64,000 nt of DNA from CAVQCJ01 sp963711005 (GTDB lineage: Bacteria > Actinomycetota > Actinomycetes > Prado026), in assembly GCA_963711005.1 (NCBI GenBank), contig CAVQCJ010000002.1, positions 1,054,001 to 1,118,000 on the forward strand. Reading direction: 5' to 3'. Positions 17,727 through 26,665 of this stretch are shown one piece after another. The notes under the pieces are model-generated. The model was not told the origin of the DNA. It saw only the letters and a list, made by a program, of their open reading frames with translations, and did no database searches. The position numbers were made by a program, and so were the translations under genes. The number at the start of each line of letters is the position of its first letter. The first letter of the stretch is position 1.

Positions 17727-18706
17727 CCGAGGACGGCCAGCGGCTGCGCCTTGAGGCGGTGGCCCGCGACGCGCTGCGCGCGTACGGGATCGGGCCGGAC
17801 GCCGTCCTCACCCTGCTGAACATCTCCGAGAACGCCACCTACCGCGTGGACGACCCGAGGACCGGCGCCTGCACTGTCCTGCGGGTGCACCGTCCCGGGT
17901 ACCACACGCTGCAGGCGATCGAGAGCGAGCTGGCCTGGGTCCGGGCGGTGCGGGCGGACGCCGTGGTGCCCACGCCCGGGATCGTCCGCGCGACGGACGG
18001 GTCCGACGTCGTGCTCGGCCGGCATCCGGACGGCGAGGCCAGGCACGCGGTGATGTTCGAGTGGGTCCCCGGCACCGAGCCGCCGGAGGACCGGCTCGTG
18101 GAGGACTTCGTCGAGCTCGGGGCGATCACGGCACGGCTGCACCGGCACGCGCGCGGCTGGCGACGGCCGACCGGGTTCACCCGGCTCACCTGGGACTACG
18201 AGGGCTCGATCGGGTCGGGCGGGCACTGGGGCCGCTGGCAGGAGGGGATCGGGGTCGGCCCGCAGGAGCACGGCCAGCTGGCCCGCCTGGACGGACGCCT
18301 GCGCGAACGGCTCGCGATGTTCGGCGGCGGCCCCGACCGGTTCGGCCTCATCCACGCGGACATGCGGCTGGCGAACCTGATCGTCGACGGCGGCACTGTG
18401 TCGGTCATCGACTTCGACGACTGCGGCTTCGGCTGGTTCATGTACGACCTCGGCTCGTCGCTGTCGTTCATCGAGCACTACCCGACCGTGCCGGAGATGA
18501 TCGACTCGTGGGTGACCGGCTATCGCGGGGAGGCTCCGCTGACCGCCGCGGAGGAGGCCGAGCTGCCCACGTTCGTCCTGCTCCGGCGGCTCCTGCTGGT
18601 GGCCTGGATCGGGTCGCACTCGGACACCGACCTGGCCCAGGAGATGGGCGAGGAGTACACCAGGACCAGCTGCGACCTCGCCGAGGACTACCTGTCGAAG
18701 TTCTGA
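17723..18706 (+). CDS. APH-fold kinase, probable (S)-1-amino-2-propanol kinase of the RMM pathway
   Basis: 327 residues from GTG 17723. The aminoglycoside phosphotransferase fold is shown by SENATYRVDD near the N-terminus, the catalytic loop LIHADMRLANLIVD (H-x-D-x-x-x-x-N) and the metal-binding VIDFDDCGFGW. In mycobacterial RMM loci the equivalent kinase phosphorylates 1-amino-2-propanol. Position between the second BMC-T and the SDR gene fits that role. An antibiotic-resistance role is unlikely in this operon. Confidence 0.82.
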   Translation: MTEDGQRLRLEAVARDALRAYGIGPDAVLTLLNISENATYRVDDPRTGACTVLRVHRPGYHTLQAIESELAWVRAVRADAVVPTPGIVRATDGSDVVLGRHPDGEARHAVMFEWVPGTEPPEDRLVEDFVELGAITARLHRHARGWRRPTGFTRLTWDYEGSIGSGGHWGRWQEGIGVGPQEHGQLARLDGRLRERLAMFGGGPDRFGLIHADMRLANLIVDGGTVSVIDFDDCGFGWFMYDLGSSLSFIEHYPTVPEMIDSWVTGYRGEAPLTAAEEAELPTFVLLRRLLLVAWIGSHSDTDLAQEMGEEYTRTSCDLAEDYLSKF

Positions 18707-18752
18707 TCGAAGACGCACTGATCGACGACGTTCCGACCACTGGAGGAGAGCG

Positions 18753-19541
18753 ATGTTCACGTCCGTAGCCGGGCGGTCCGTGCTGGTGACCGGGGGAACG
18801 CGCGGGATCGGCAAAGGCATCGCCAGGGTGTTCGCCAGGGCCGGGGCGAACGTCCTGGTCACCGGCCGCGACAAGGCCGTCGCAGAGGCCGCCGTCGACG
18901 AGCTCGCCGGTGTCGGCGCGGGGTCGGTCGGCTACGTCCTCGGCGACGTGGCGAGCGCGGACGCGTGCGCGGCGATGGCGGCCGAGGCAGTCGCCCGGCA
19001 CGGCGGCATCGACGTCCTGTGCGCGAACGCCGGGATATTCCCCGACGTCAAGCTGAAGGACATGTCCGAGGCCGACATGGACCTCGTCTATGGCACGAAC
19101 GTCAAGGGGACGATGCTGGCCGTCCAGGCGTGCATCCCCGCGCTCACCGCGTCGGGTCGTGGCCGGGTCATCCTCACGTCGTCGATCACCGGCCCCATCA
19201 CGGGCTTCCCCGGCTGGTCGCACTACGGCGCGAGCAAGGCCGCGCAGCTCGGGTTCATGCGCACCGCGGCGATCGAGCTCGCGGCGGCCGGTATCACCGT
19301 GAACGCCGTGCTCCCCGGCAACGTCGCCACCGAGGGGCTGGCCGAGCTGGGCGCGGACTACCGGGCCTCGATGGAGGCGTCGATCCCGGCCGGCCGGCTC
19401 GGCGAGGTCGACGAGATCGGCTACGCCGCGCTGTTCTTCGCGACCGACGAAGCCGGGTACATCACCGGCCAGGCACTGTCGGTCGACGGCGGCCAGGTGC
19501 TGCCGGAGTCGCTGGACGCCCTGCGCGCAGCGGCGGACTGA
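18753..19541 (+). CDS. SDR-family dehydrogenase, probable aminoacetone/1-amino-2-propanol dehydrogenase
   Basis: 262 residues from ATG 18753 with GGAGGAGAG 5 bases upstream. The classical SDR pattern is complete: TGGTRGIG nucleotide-binding loop near residue 13, CANAGIF, catalytic Ser in ILTSSITG, and Tyr/Lys in HYGASKAAQ. The C-terminal YITGQALSVDGGQ is typical. In RMM operons the SDR interconverts aminoacetone and (S)-1-amino-2-propanol. It follows the kinase by 46 bases and precedes the GntR regulator. Confidence 0.85.
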   Translation: MFTSVAGRSVLVTGGTRGIGKGIARVFARAGANVLVTGRDKAVAEAAVDELAGVGAGSVGYVLGDVASADACAAMAAEAVARHGGIDVLCANAGIFPDVKLKDMSEADMDLVYGTNVKGTMLAVQACIPALTASGRGRVILTSSITGPITGFPGWSHYGASKAAQLGFMRTAAIELAAAGITVNAVLPGNVATEGLAELGADYRASMEASIPAGRLGEVDEIGYAALFFATDEAGYITGQALSVDGGQVLPESLDALRAAAD

Positions 19542-19557
19542 GGCGGCGAGCCGACAG

Positions 19558-20364
19558 GTGCCCAACCGGATCGTGCAGCCCACCCCGATCGGTCCGACCG
19601 CGGACGATCTCCGTCGGCGGCTGGCGGAGCAGATCGCGACGGGCGCCCTGCAACCCGGCCAGCGGCTCGGTGCGGAGCGGGACCTCGCGGTCGAGTACGG
19701 CGTCAGCCGGTCGAGCCTGCGCCAGGCGCTGGCCGCGCTGGAGTCCGACGGCTCGGTGCGCCGGGTGCCTGGCCGCGGCGGCGGGACGTTCGTCTCCTCG
19801 GACAAGGTCGACCGCGACCTGTCCCGCCTCGTCGGCGTGCCCGCCCTGCTACGCGACCAGGGATTCACCGCCGGGTCCAAGGTGATGAGCTCGGCGGTGG
19901 TCGTGGCCGACGAGGCGACGGCCAAGGCGCTGCGGCTGGACAGCGGCGCGTTCGTCTGCGACATCGTCCGGATCAGGCTCGCCGACGGGTCGCCGATCTC
20001 GCTGGAGCACGCGCGCTTCCCGGCCGAGCGGTTCCCCGGGCTGATGGAGCACTCGCTGGGCGGGTCGCTGTACGAGCTGTTCGAGGCGGAGTACGGCCTG
20101 CACCCGGCGGACGCCGAGGAGCGCATCGAGGTGGTCTCGGCGACCGAGGACGAGGGCAAGATCCTCGGCGTCCCGGCCGGCGCCCCGCTGCTGTCGATCA
20201 CCCGCACCGCGGTCGACCAGGACGGCGTCCCGTTCGAGACCGCGCACGATCTGTTCCGGGCTGACCGGACCCGCCTGACAGTGCGCACCCGGGCGCAGTC
20301 CGGGACGGCCCGCTCGGCGGTCGGGGACGGCAACCTGATCGAGCTCAAGGCGCGGACGTTCTAG
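19558..20364 (+). CDS. GntR-family (HutC-type) transcriptional regulator
   Basis: 268 residues from GTG 19558. The winged helix spans about residues 15-80, with LRRRLAEQIATGALQPGQRL, the recognition helix YGVSRSSLRQALAALESDG and the wing PGRGGGTFV. The C-terminal half is a UTRA-type effector domain (ICDIVRIRLADGSPISLEHARFP-like text, SLYELFEAEYGL, LLSITRTAVDQDGVPFE). HutC-type repressors sense a pathway metabolite. As last gene of the BMC operon it probably autoregulates through the CGGTCT/AGACCG elements at 12.2-12.4 kb (inference). Confidence 0.88.
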   Translation: MPNRIVQPTPIGPTADDLRRRLAEQIATGALQPGQRLGAERDLAVEYGVSRSSLRQALAALESDGSVRRVPGRGGGTFVSSDKVDRDLSRLVGVPALLRDQGFTAGSKVMSSAVVVADEATAKALRLDSGAFVCDIVRIRLADGSPISLEHARFPAERFPGLMEHSLGGSLYELFEAEYGLHPADAEERIEVVSATEDEGKILGVPAGAPLLSITRTAVDQDGVPFETAHDLFRADRTRLTVRTRAQSGTARSAVGDGNLIELKARTF

Positions 20365-21572
20365 TGCCGCACGACGGCGGCGGGACGGGCGGGAGCGCCG
20401 ACGCACGGCTGTCGGCGCCGGACGGGCGCCCGCGCGCCCGCGGGCTGGGCCTGGACCTGCCCGGGCGGCCCGGGCCGTACGGCGCGATCACCGATGTGCC
20501 AGGCGTCGAGGTCGGCGCTGTGACGCTCGTGTCCGGCGACGGCCCGCTCGTGCCCGGGCAGGGTCCGGTGCGCACCGGCGTCACCGCGATCCTGCCGCGC
20601 GGGCGCGACGGCGTCGGCGTGCCGTGCGCGGCCGGCTGGTTCTCGCTCAACGGGAACGGCGAGATGACCGGCACCACGTGGATCGACGAGGTCGGCGCGT
20701 TCGCGCTGCCGGTGACGATCACGAACACGCACGCGGTCGGCCCGTGCCACCGCGGCACCATCGACTGGGTCGTCCGCCACCGTCCCGACCTGGCGGCGCA
20801 GTGGCTCCTGCCGGTCGCCGCCGAGACGTGGGACGGCTACCTGAACGACATCAACGGGCCGCACGTGCGCGCCGAGCACGCGGTGCAGGCGCTGGACGCC
20901 GCGCGTGGCGGCCCGGTGGCGGAGGGCTCCGTCGGCGGCGGGACCGGGATGAGCTGCTACGCCTTCAAGGGCGGCTCCGGGACGTCCTCGCGCCTCGTCG
21001 AGCACGCTGGGACCACGTACACGGTCGGGGTGTTCCTGCAGGCGAACTTCGGCAGCCGGTCCGAGCTGACCGTCACCGGCGTGCCGCTGGGGGCCGCACT
21101 GGCCGACGACAACCCGATGGAGACCGAGCCGTGGCTGGCCACGGACTCCGCCCGCGGCCCGGCTGGGGCCGGGTCGTGCATCGCGGTCGTGGCCACCGAC
21201 GCGCCGCTGCTCCCGGGCCAGTGCAAGGCGCTCGCCCGACGTGTCCCGCTCGGGCTGGCCCGGACCGGGACCTCGGGCAGCCACTTCTCCGGGGACGTGT
21301 TCGTAGCGTTCTCGACCGGCAACCCGGGCGCGCTGGTGAGCCGGATGCCGACGTCCGCGCGGGCACCGGCCGACGCGTACGACACGCTGCGGTTCGTCCC
21401 TTGGGGATGGCTGGACCCGTTGTTCACCGCGGTGGTCGAGGCGGTCGAGGAGGCCGTGCTCAACGCGCTGGTCGTCAACGCCGACATGGTCGGGCGGGAC
21501 GGCCACCGCAGCCCGGCGCTACCGCACGACCGGCTGGTCGCCGCGCTGGCCGCCGCAGGCCGCCTGCGCTGA
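20364..21572 (+). CDS. P1 (DmpA/BapA) family aminopeptidase/amidase, Ntn-type
   Basis: 402 residues from GTG 20364, overlapping the GntR stop by one base. The S58/P1 family is recognised from AITDVPGVEVGAVTL, RTGVTAILPRG, GNGEMTGTTWIDEVG and GGGTGMSCYAFKGGSGTSSR, where self-cleavage exposes the serine nucleophile. Family members cleave N-terminal D- or beta-amino acids from amides and short peptides. Its coupling to the BMC operon suggests it may release an amine or amino-acid precursor for the pathway, but it may only be a neighbour. Confidence 0.87.
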   Translation: MPHDGGGTGGSADARLSAPDGRPRARGLGLDLPGRPGPYGAITDVPGVEVGAVTLVSGDGPLVPGQGPVRTGVTAILPRGRDGVGVPCAAGWFSLNGNGEMTGTTWIDEVGAFALPVTITNTHAVGPCHRGTIDWVVRHRPDLAAQWLLPVAAETWDGYLNDINGPHVRAEHAVQALDAARGGPVAEGSVGGGTGMSCYAFKGGSGTSSRLVEHAGTTYTVGVFLQANFGSRSELTVTGVPLGAALADDNPMETEPWLATDSARGPAGAGSCIAVVATDAPLLPGQCKALARRVPLGLARTGTSGSHFSGDVFVAFSTGNPGALVSRMPTSARAPADAYDTLRFVPWGWLDPLFTAVVEAVEEAVLNALVVNADMVGRDGHRSPALPHDRLVAALAAAGRLR

Positions 21573-21613
21573 CCTCCCCGGTCCCGGGTGCGGCGGGGTA
21601 CGGTCGCGAGGTG

Positions 21614-22591
21614 ATGCGAGCGGCCGTGTACACCAGGCGCGGTGCGGCCCACGACGTGCTGTCCGTGGTCGAGCTGCCCGTGCCGGAGCCCGGTCCCGGC
21701 GAGGTGCGGGTGCGCGTCCGGGTCTCCGGGGTGAACCCCACGGACTGGAAGGCCCGCGCCGCCGGCGGACCGCTGCCGTGGGCGCACCAGGTCCCGGGGC
21801 AGGACGGCGCGGGAGACGTCGACGCGGTCGGGCCGGGCGTCGACCCGGACCGGGTGGGTCAGCGGGTGTGGGTCTTCCACGCCGCCTGGCAGCGACCGCA
21901 CGGGACCGCGGCGCAGTACACCGTCGTGCCGGCCGACCAGGCGGTACCGCTGCCCGACACCGTGACGTACGAGCAGGGCGCCGGCCTGGGGATCCCGTAC
22001 ATCACCGCGCACCACTGCGTGTTCGGCGACGGACCGGTGGACGGACGGACGCTGCTGGTCACCGGCGGAGCGGGAGCCGTGGGCCATGCGGCGATCGAGC
22101 TCGCCGCGTGGGGCGGCGCCCGGGTGGTCGCGACGGTGAGCTCGGCGGCCAAGGCAGCGCTCGCCGAGGCCGCCGGTGCCCAGAGCGCCCTCGGCTACCG
22201 CGACCCGGGCTTCCTCGACGCGCTCGCGGCGGCCGCACCGGACGGCGTGCACCGCGTCGTCGACGTGGCCCTCGGGGCGAACCTCGACGCCGACCTGACC
22301 GTGCTGCGGCGCGGCGGCGTCGTGGTGACGTACGCCGCGGAGGAGGCGGACCCGACGATCCCGACGCGGCGGCTGATGACCGAGAACCTCACCCTGCGGT
22401 TCGTGCTGGTCTACACGCTGGCGCCGTCGCAGATCGCGCACGCCGTCGCCGACGTCTCCGCTGCGCTGGCGGACGGCGTGCTGCGCGAGCTGCCCCGGCA
22501 CGTGTTCGCTCTGGACGCGGTCGCCGACGCGCACGACGCGGTCGAGCAGGGCGCGGTCGGGAAGGTTCTGGTCGCCGTCACGTCGGACTAG
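21614..22591 (+). CDS. MDR-family NADPH:quinone reductase-like oxidoreductase
   Basis: 325 residues from ATG 21614. The zinc-free medium-chain dehydrogenase pattern is clear: ELPVPEPGPGEVRVRVRVSG, VPGQDGAGDVDAVGPGVD, and the NADPH loop LLVTGGAGAVGHAAIELA. The zinc-binding cysteines of alcohol dehydrogenases are absent, so a quinone or enal reductase is more likely than an alcohol dehydrogenase. It lies 41 bases after the P1 peptidase gene and converges on the DUF2510 gene. Confidence 0.85.
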   Translation: MRAAVYTRRGAAHDVLSVVELPVPEPGPGEVRVRVRVSGVNPTDWKARAAGGPLPWAHQVPGQDGAGDVDAVGPGVDPDRVGQRVWVFHAAWQRPHGTAAQYTVVPADQAVPLPDTVTYEQGAGLGIPYITAHHCVFGDGPVDGRTLLVTGGAGAVGHAAIELAAWGGARVVATVSSAAKAALAEAAGAQSALGYRDPGFLDALAAAAPDGVHRVVDVALGANLDADLTVLRRGGVVVTYAAEEADPTIPTRRLMTENLTLRFVLVYTLAPSQIAHAVADVSAALADGVLRELPRHVFALDAVADAHDAVEQGAVGKVLVAVTSD

Positions 22592-22640
22592 CTCGTGCGC
22601 AGCGATGCCCGACGATCCTGGGGCGCCCAGACGTGCGCGG

Positions 22641-23435
22641 TCAGAACGCGGCCGGGCAGGACGTGATCTGCGGCGGCTGCAGCCCGCCCTGCGTGGACAC
22701 GTAGAGGACCACCTGGGGTCCGCCGCCACCGGCCGGGGTCCGAGCGGCGCGGATGCAGTAGCCCACCCCGCTGGGTGAGAGCACGACCTGGACCGTCTCG
22801 CCGGACGAGGAGAGCCGGATGCTCTGGCCACCGAGCACGAGGCCACCCTTCCCGGAGGCTCCGGCGACGAACACCTGGCGATCGGTGAAGAGGGTCTCCT
22901 CGGTGGTGGCGATGTGCAGCACGTCGGCCTTCATCGCCGCGACCTGCGGGTTGCCGGGACCGAGGAGCCCGCCGGTCACGCCGGATTGGTCGGCGCTGTC
23001 CGACGACCCGGACCCGCCGAGCACCGACTTGCCGACGAGCACGGCGACGACCAGCAGGACCAGGGCGACGACTCCGGCGACCACGAGATGACTGGTCGGA
23101 CGGCCGCCTGGGACGGGCCCGTAGGCGGTGGCCGACGGGGTGGCTGACGGGGTGGGCGGGCGGGCGTCCGTGGGCATCGGCGCCGTGCTGGGGCCGCCGA
23201 AGCGCGGGTCGCCGGCGTACGCGGCGGGCTCCACGACCGGTGCAACCGGTGCGGCCGGGACGACCGGAGCAGGCACGGGAGCTGCTGCCGGAGCCGGCGC
23301 CGGAGCCGGCGCCGGAACCGCCTGGGGCGGGGTGCTCAGGTGCGTGGTCCAGCCGCCGCCGTCCCACCAGCGCAACGACGTCGAGCCGCCCGGGTCCGGG
23401 TACCACCCGGCAGCGGGCGCGTTGACGGTCTCCAC
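22641..23435 (-). CDS. DUF2510 membrane-anchored protein
   Basis: 264 residues, probably from GTG 23435, whose ribosome-binding site is weak. The first 35 residues contain the DUF2510 tryptophan pattern (AGWYPDPGGSTSLRWWDGGGWT). A long Pro/Ala/Val linker with AP repeats follows, then one transmembrane helix near residues 117-135 (LVVAGVVALVLLVVAVLVG) and an extracytoplasmic C-terminal domain of about 125 residues ending in a cysteine-containing segment. DUF2510 occurs widely in actinomycetes on membrane proteins; its role is unknown. Confidence 0.8.
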   Translation of the reverse strand: METVNAPAAGWYPDPGGSTSLRWWDGGGWTTHLSTPPQAVPAPAPAPAPAAAPVPAPVVPAAPVAPVVEPAAYAGDPRFGGPSTAPMPTDARPPTPSATPSATAYGPVPGGRPTSHLVVAGVVALVLLVVAVLVGKSVLGGSGSSDSADQSGVTGGLLGPGNPQVAAMKADVLHIATTEETLFTDRQVFVAGASGKGGLVLGGQSIRLSSSGETVQVVLSPSGVGYCIRAARTPAGGGGPQVVLYVSTQGGLQPPQITSCPAAF

Positions 23436-23518
23436 CCTTCACAGGTCGACCGGGGACCGCCCGGCCTTGAGGCGGGTCCGCGTGCGCCCCGGATGGCGCG
23501 AACCGCCTGACCCGGCGC

Positions 23519-24538
23519 TCAGGCGGCCAGCGCAGTGGCCGGCAGGCGTACCTCGAACTGGCAGCCGTCGCCGACGTTGCGCACGCTGACCTCTCCGTGG
23601 TGCGCCTCCACGATGCCGCGCACGATGGCCAGGCCGAGCCCGGCGCCGGTGTCCGGCCCGGGCGTGCGAGCCGCAGTGCCGCGCCAGGCCACGTCGAAGA
23701 CGTGCGGGAGGTCGTCCGCGGGGATGCCGCCGCAGCCGTCGGTCACGCTGAGCACGACCTGCTCCGGCTCGCCGACGGCGCTGACCTCGACGACGCCGTC
23801 CACCGGCGTGTGCCTGATCGCGTTGAGGACCAGGTTGGCCAGCGCCCGGTGCAGCTCACGCTCGTCGGCGCTGACCAGGCGACCCGTTCCGGCCCGGCCG
23901 GCGAGCCGGACACCCCGCGAGCGCGCGTGCGGGTCGGCGGCGGCGAGCGCGTCCGAGACCAGCTCGTCGACGCTGATCTGCTCCAGGGTCAGCTGCAGCG
24001 CACCAGCCTGGATCCGGGACAGCTCGAACAGGTCATCGACCATCGTGGCGAGCCGGTCCACCTCGACCCGCATCTGGTGGTAGTACCGCGCCGGGTCCGC
24101 GGCGACGCCGTCCTCGAGCGACTCGGCCATGGCGCGCAGGCCGGCCAGCGGCGTGCGGAGGTCGTGCGAGACCCGGGCGACCAGGTCGCGGCGGCTCGCC
24201 TCGACAGCGGCCTCGCGCTGGAGCTCCGCCACCTGTGCCGCGGACTCCTCCTGCATCCGGCGCACGCGCACGCCGAGCGCGAGCCCGACACCGACCGACA
24301 TCACCCCGGCGACGGCGCACACCACGAGCGCGACGCCGAGGTCGTGGCTGGACAGGAACATCGCCGCCGACGTGGCCACCAGCCCGGTCACGAACGCGAG
24401 CACGGTCGTCACCGGGACGACCGCTGTCGCCGCCGCGAGCGAGCGCGGAGCGAGCATCCGTACGGCCAGGTAGCCGAGCAGCCCGACGACCAGCGCGCAC
24501 GAGGCCGCGATGGCCAGGATCTGCAGCAGGTGGTTCAT
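23519..24538 (-). CDS. Sensor histidine kinase
   Basis: 339 residues from ATG 24538, overlapping the response-regulator stop (ATGA). The N-terminal 110 residues hold about three transmembrane helices with little extracytoplasmic sequence. The H-box is RVSHDLRTPLAGL, and the ATPase has NLVLNAIRHT, DGCGGIPADD and GAGLGLAIVRGI. With so small a sensor region it may respond to membrane state or to partner proteins. It forms a two-component pair with the gene immediately upstream. Confidence 0.92.
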   Translation of the reverse strand: MNHLLQILAIAASCALVVGLLGYLAVRMLAPRSLAAATAVVPVTTVLAFVTGLVATSAAMFLSSHDLGVALVVCAVAGVMSVGVGLALGVRVRRMQEESAAQVAELQREAAVEASRRDLVARVSHDLRTPLAGLRAMAESLEDGVAADPARYYHQMRVEVDRLATMVDDLFELSRIQAGALQLTLEQISVDELVSDALAAADPHARSRGVRLAGRAGTGRLVSADERELHRALANLVLNAIRHTPVDGVVEVSAVGEPEQVVLSVTDGCGGIPADDLPHVFDVAWRGTAARTPGPDTGAGLGLAIVRGIVEAHHGEVSVRNVGDGCQFEVRLPATALAA

Positions 24539-25314
24539 GCCGCGGGGTCCCACCGGTAGCCGACTCCCCACACGGTGACGAGCCGGGTGGGTGCGGCGGG
24601 GTCGGCCTCGACCTTCTCCCGGAGCCTCCGCACGTGCACGGTCACGGTCGAGCGGTCGCCGACCTCCCAGCCCCAGACCTGCCGCATCAGCTCGTCCCGG
24701 GTGAACACGGTTCCCGGCCTGGCGAGCACGAACGCCAGGAGGTCGAACTCGCGGTTGGTCAGGGACAGCTCGACACCGCCCTGCTCGACCCGGCGGGCAC
24801 CGAGGTCCACGCTGAGGTCGCCGTCGTGCAGCACGCCGTTGTCGCGTCCGCGCGGCGCGGCCCGGCGCAGCACGGACTCCACCCGCAGCACCAGCTCGCG
24901 AGGGCTGAACGGCTTGGCGACGTAGTCGTCGGCCCCTCGCTCCAGCCCGGCGACGCGGTCGGACTCCTGGCCGAGCGCGGTCAGCATCACCACGGGCAGG
25001 TCGGGTCGCCGGATCCGCAGCCGGCGGCAGACCTCGAGCCCGTCCAGCCCCGGCAGCATGAGGTCCAGCACCACCAGGTCAGGCGGGTCGGCCTCCGCGG
25101 CGGCCAGCGCGGACGGCCCGTCCGGTGCGTGGCTGGCGCGCATCCCGGCGCGACGCAGGTAGCCGAGCACGACCTCGGCCACGGTGGGGTCGTCGTCGAC
25201 GACCAGGATCCGCGGGCCGTCCCGTGGCTGGTCCTGCTCGACGGGACTCTGCACACCCCCATCCGAGCACGCCGGTCCCGTCCCGGACCAGCCGACGGCG
25301 AAACCGTGAGACAC
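24535..25314 (-). CDS. OmpR-family response regulator
   Basis: 259 residues if ATG 25314 is used; a later GTG near 25254 would remove a poorly conserved 20-residue leader. The receiver domain contains ILVVDDDPTV, the phospho-acceptor in LVVLDLMLPGLDG and the lysine in YVAKPFSPREL. The C-terminal winged helix has LSLTNREFDLLAFVLARPG, VTVHVRRLREKVE and VWGVGYRW. It controls unknown targets together with the coupled kinase. Confidence 0.92.
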   Translation of the reverse strand: MSHGFAVGWSGTGPACSDGGVQSPVEQDQPRDGPRILVVDDDPTVAEVVLGYLRRAGMRASHAPDGPSALAAAEADPPDLVVLDLMLPGLDGLEVCRRLRIRRPDLPVVMLTALGQESDRVAGLERGADDYVAKPFSPRELVLRVESVLRRAAPRGRDNGVLHDGDLSVDLGARRVEQGGVELSLTNREFDLLAFVLARPGTVFTRDELMRQVWGWEVGDRSTVTVHVRRLREKVEADPAAPTRLVTVWGVGYRWDPAA

Positions 25315-25347
25315 CCGTAAGGGCGCGCCCCGCCCGACGACGCGACG

Positions 25348-25815
25348 TCACAGACGCAGGGGCTTGACCGGGGCGCCGATCAGGTGCGGGTCGTTGCGCC
25401 AGTCGACGCCCGGCACGTCCACGTACAGCTCGATCTCGTTGCCGTCCGGGTCGGCGATGTACAGGCTGTGCGTCACCGTGTGGTCGCTGGCGCCCAACAG
25501 TGTCGTGCCGGACTCCTGGATGCGCCGGGCCGCCTCGCGCAGCTCGTCGTCGCTGTCCCCGACCTTGAGGCCGAAGTGGTACAGCCCCAGCCGCCGACCG
25601 GCCGGCATCGCGGCGGCGTCCTCGCCGACCTCGATCAGCAGCAGCTCGTGGTGGGTGCGGTTGGACGGCGAGGAGAACGCCGCGATCGGCACCCCGGCCG
25701 GAGCTCCTGGCTCGGGCAGGATCTGTCGCCAGCCGAGCACGTCCCGGTAGAAGCCCGCCGACCGCTCGATGTCGCGGACGTACAGGACCAGGTGACCGAG
25801 CTCTTTGACCTCCAT
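25348..25815 (-). CDS. VOC-superfamily (glyoxalase/extradiol dioxygenase-like) protein
   Basis: 155 residues from ATG 25815. One complete VOC domain: ELGHLVLYVRDIERSAGFYRDVLG at the start (His metal ligand) and HSLYIADPDGNEIELYVDVPG near the end (Glu ligand). HHELLLIEVGED and LGLYHFGLKVGDSD supply the other metal-site residues. Such proteins include glyoxalases, dioxygenases and drug-binding proteins; the substrate is unknown. Confidence 0.85.
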   Translation of the reverse strand: MEVKELGHLVLYVRDIERSAGFYRDVLGWRQILPEPGAPAGVPIAAFSSPSNRTHHELLLIEVGEDAAAMPAGRRLGLYHFGLKVGDSDDELREAARRIQESGTTLLGASDHTVTHSLYIADPDGNEIELYVDVPGVDWRNDPHLIGAPVKPLRL

Positions 25816-25864
25816 GCGGTGCCTCCGGCCTGCTCGAGTTCCACCTGCACGAGACCGCGGGCGG

Positions 25865-26047
25865 CTACCGGCTCTCGTCGGACTCGCTCGTCTTGCGGTC
25901 CCACTCGGCCTCGGCCTTGTCGACGGCCAGGCGGAGCTTCGGGTCGTCGCTCATGCGTCGGACCGTCTCGAAGTAGGTCCTGCCGGCCACCTCGCGGGCG
26001 GCGGACTGCGAGCTCCGTCCGGCGGCGGCGGTCTTGTGCTTGGCCAT
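25865..26047 (-). CDS. Small charged hypothetical protein
   Basis: 60 residues from ATG 26047, highly charged and mostly helical (RTYFETVRRMSDDPKLRLAV, EAEWDRKTSESDESR). It has the look of a small actinobacterial protein, with a purine-rich region (GAGGAGAC) upstream of the start on the minus strand. No family recognised. Confidence 0.5.
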   Translation of the reverse strand: MAKHKTAAAGRSSQSAAREVAGRTYFETVRRMSDDPKLRLAVDKAEAEWDRKTSESDESR

Positions 26048-26128
26048 GGTGTCTCCTCGACAGGGACTTGCCCGAGCCTACGTGGCGCGGGCGCCGCCAC
26101 CAAGGTGGCGGGCGGGTCGCACGTGCGG

Positions 26129-26665
26129 TCAGGTGAGGATGTTCATGATCAGTTCAGCGGTCGCACCGACGGTGTTGATGATCACGGGGTGGTCGACCCG
26201 ATGGTGCACTCCGGGCGGAGCATCGAGGGCGACGACGCCGACGACTTTCTCCTGGCGCAGGAGCGGCATGGCGATCACTGTCCCGTACTTGAACCGGATG
26301 CGGTGGTATTCGTCGTACGACAAGGCCCTGCGCGTGGCGACGTCCAGAGCGTCCCACTGGGACCGCGTCACCGCGGAGTGCTCGCGGTCGAAGACGCTCG
26401 TGTCCACCACCTGCTCCTGGCCGGTCTCCCAGCACTTGCCGATGATGCCCTTGCCGATCGTCCAGTCGATGCTGCTCGGCACCGGGCGCGCGTCCACCCG
26501 CTCCCGGCCGATCCGGCACAACCGCTGGGGCCGCAGGCCGCCGCCGGTCACGATCCATGCGCTGCACCCCAGCGTGCGCACCAGCTCGTGGACCGGACGG
26601 GGGTCGGCCGGGTCGCCCGCAGCCGCCGGTTGAGCGTGGACGTCGTCGTGCACGCTCCAGGCCAT
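26129..26665 (-). CDS. GAF-domain protein
   Basis: 178 residues from ATG 26665. Residues from about 30 to the end form one GAF domain: GCSAWIVTGGGLRPQRLCRI, SIDWTIGKGIIGKCWETGQ, RFKYGTVIAMPLLRQEKVVGVVALDAP. The frame stays helical for about 15 codons upstream (NFEARQQRALYALRA) without a standard start except a TTG, so the true N-terminus may be slightly longer. GAF domains bind small ligands or sense redox state; no output domain is attached. It is divergent from the OsmC gene. Confidence 0.75.
   Translation of the reverse strand: MAWSVHDDVHAQPAAAGDPADPRPVHELVRTLGCSAWIVTGGGLRPQRLCRIGRERVDARPVPSSIDWTIGKGIIGKCWETGQEQVVDTSVFDREHSAVTRSQWDALDVATRRALSYDEYHRIRFKYGTVIAMPLLRQEKVVGVVALDAPPGVHHRVDHPVIINTVGATAELIMNILT

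Noticed and set aside
17723..18706. Aminoglycoside-resistance kinase
   Set aside because: The fold is the same, but its place inside a shell-protein operon and the SDR neighbour point to an aminoalcohol kinase.
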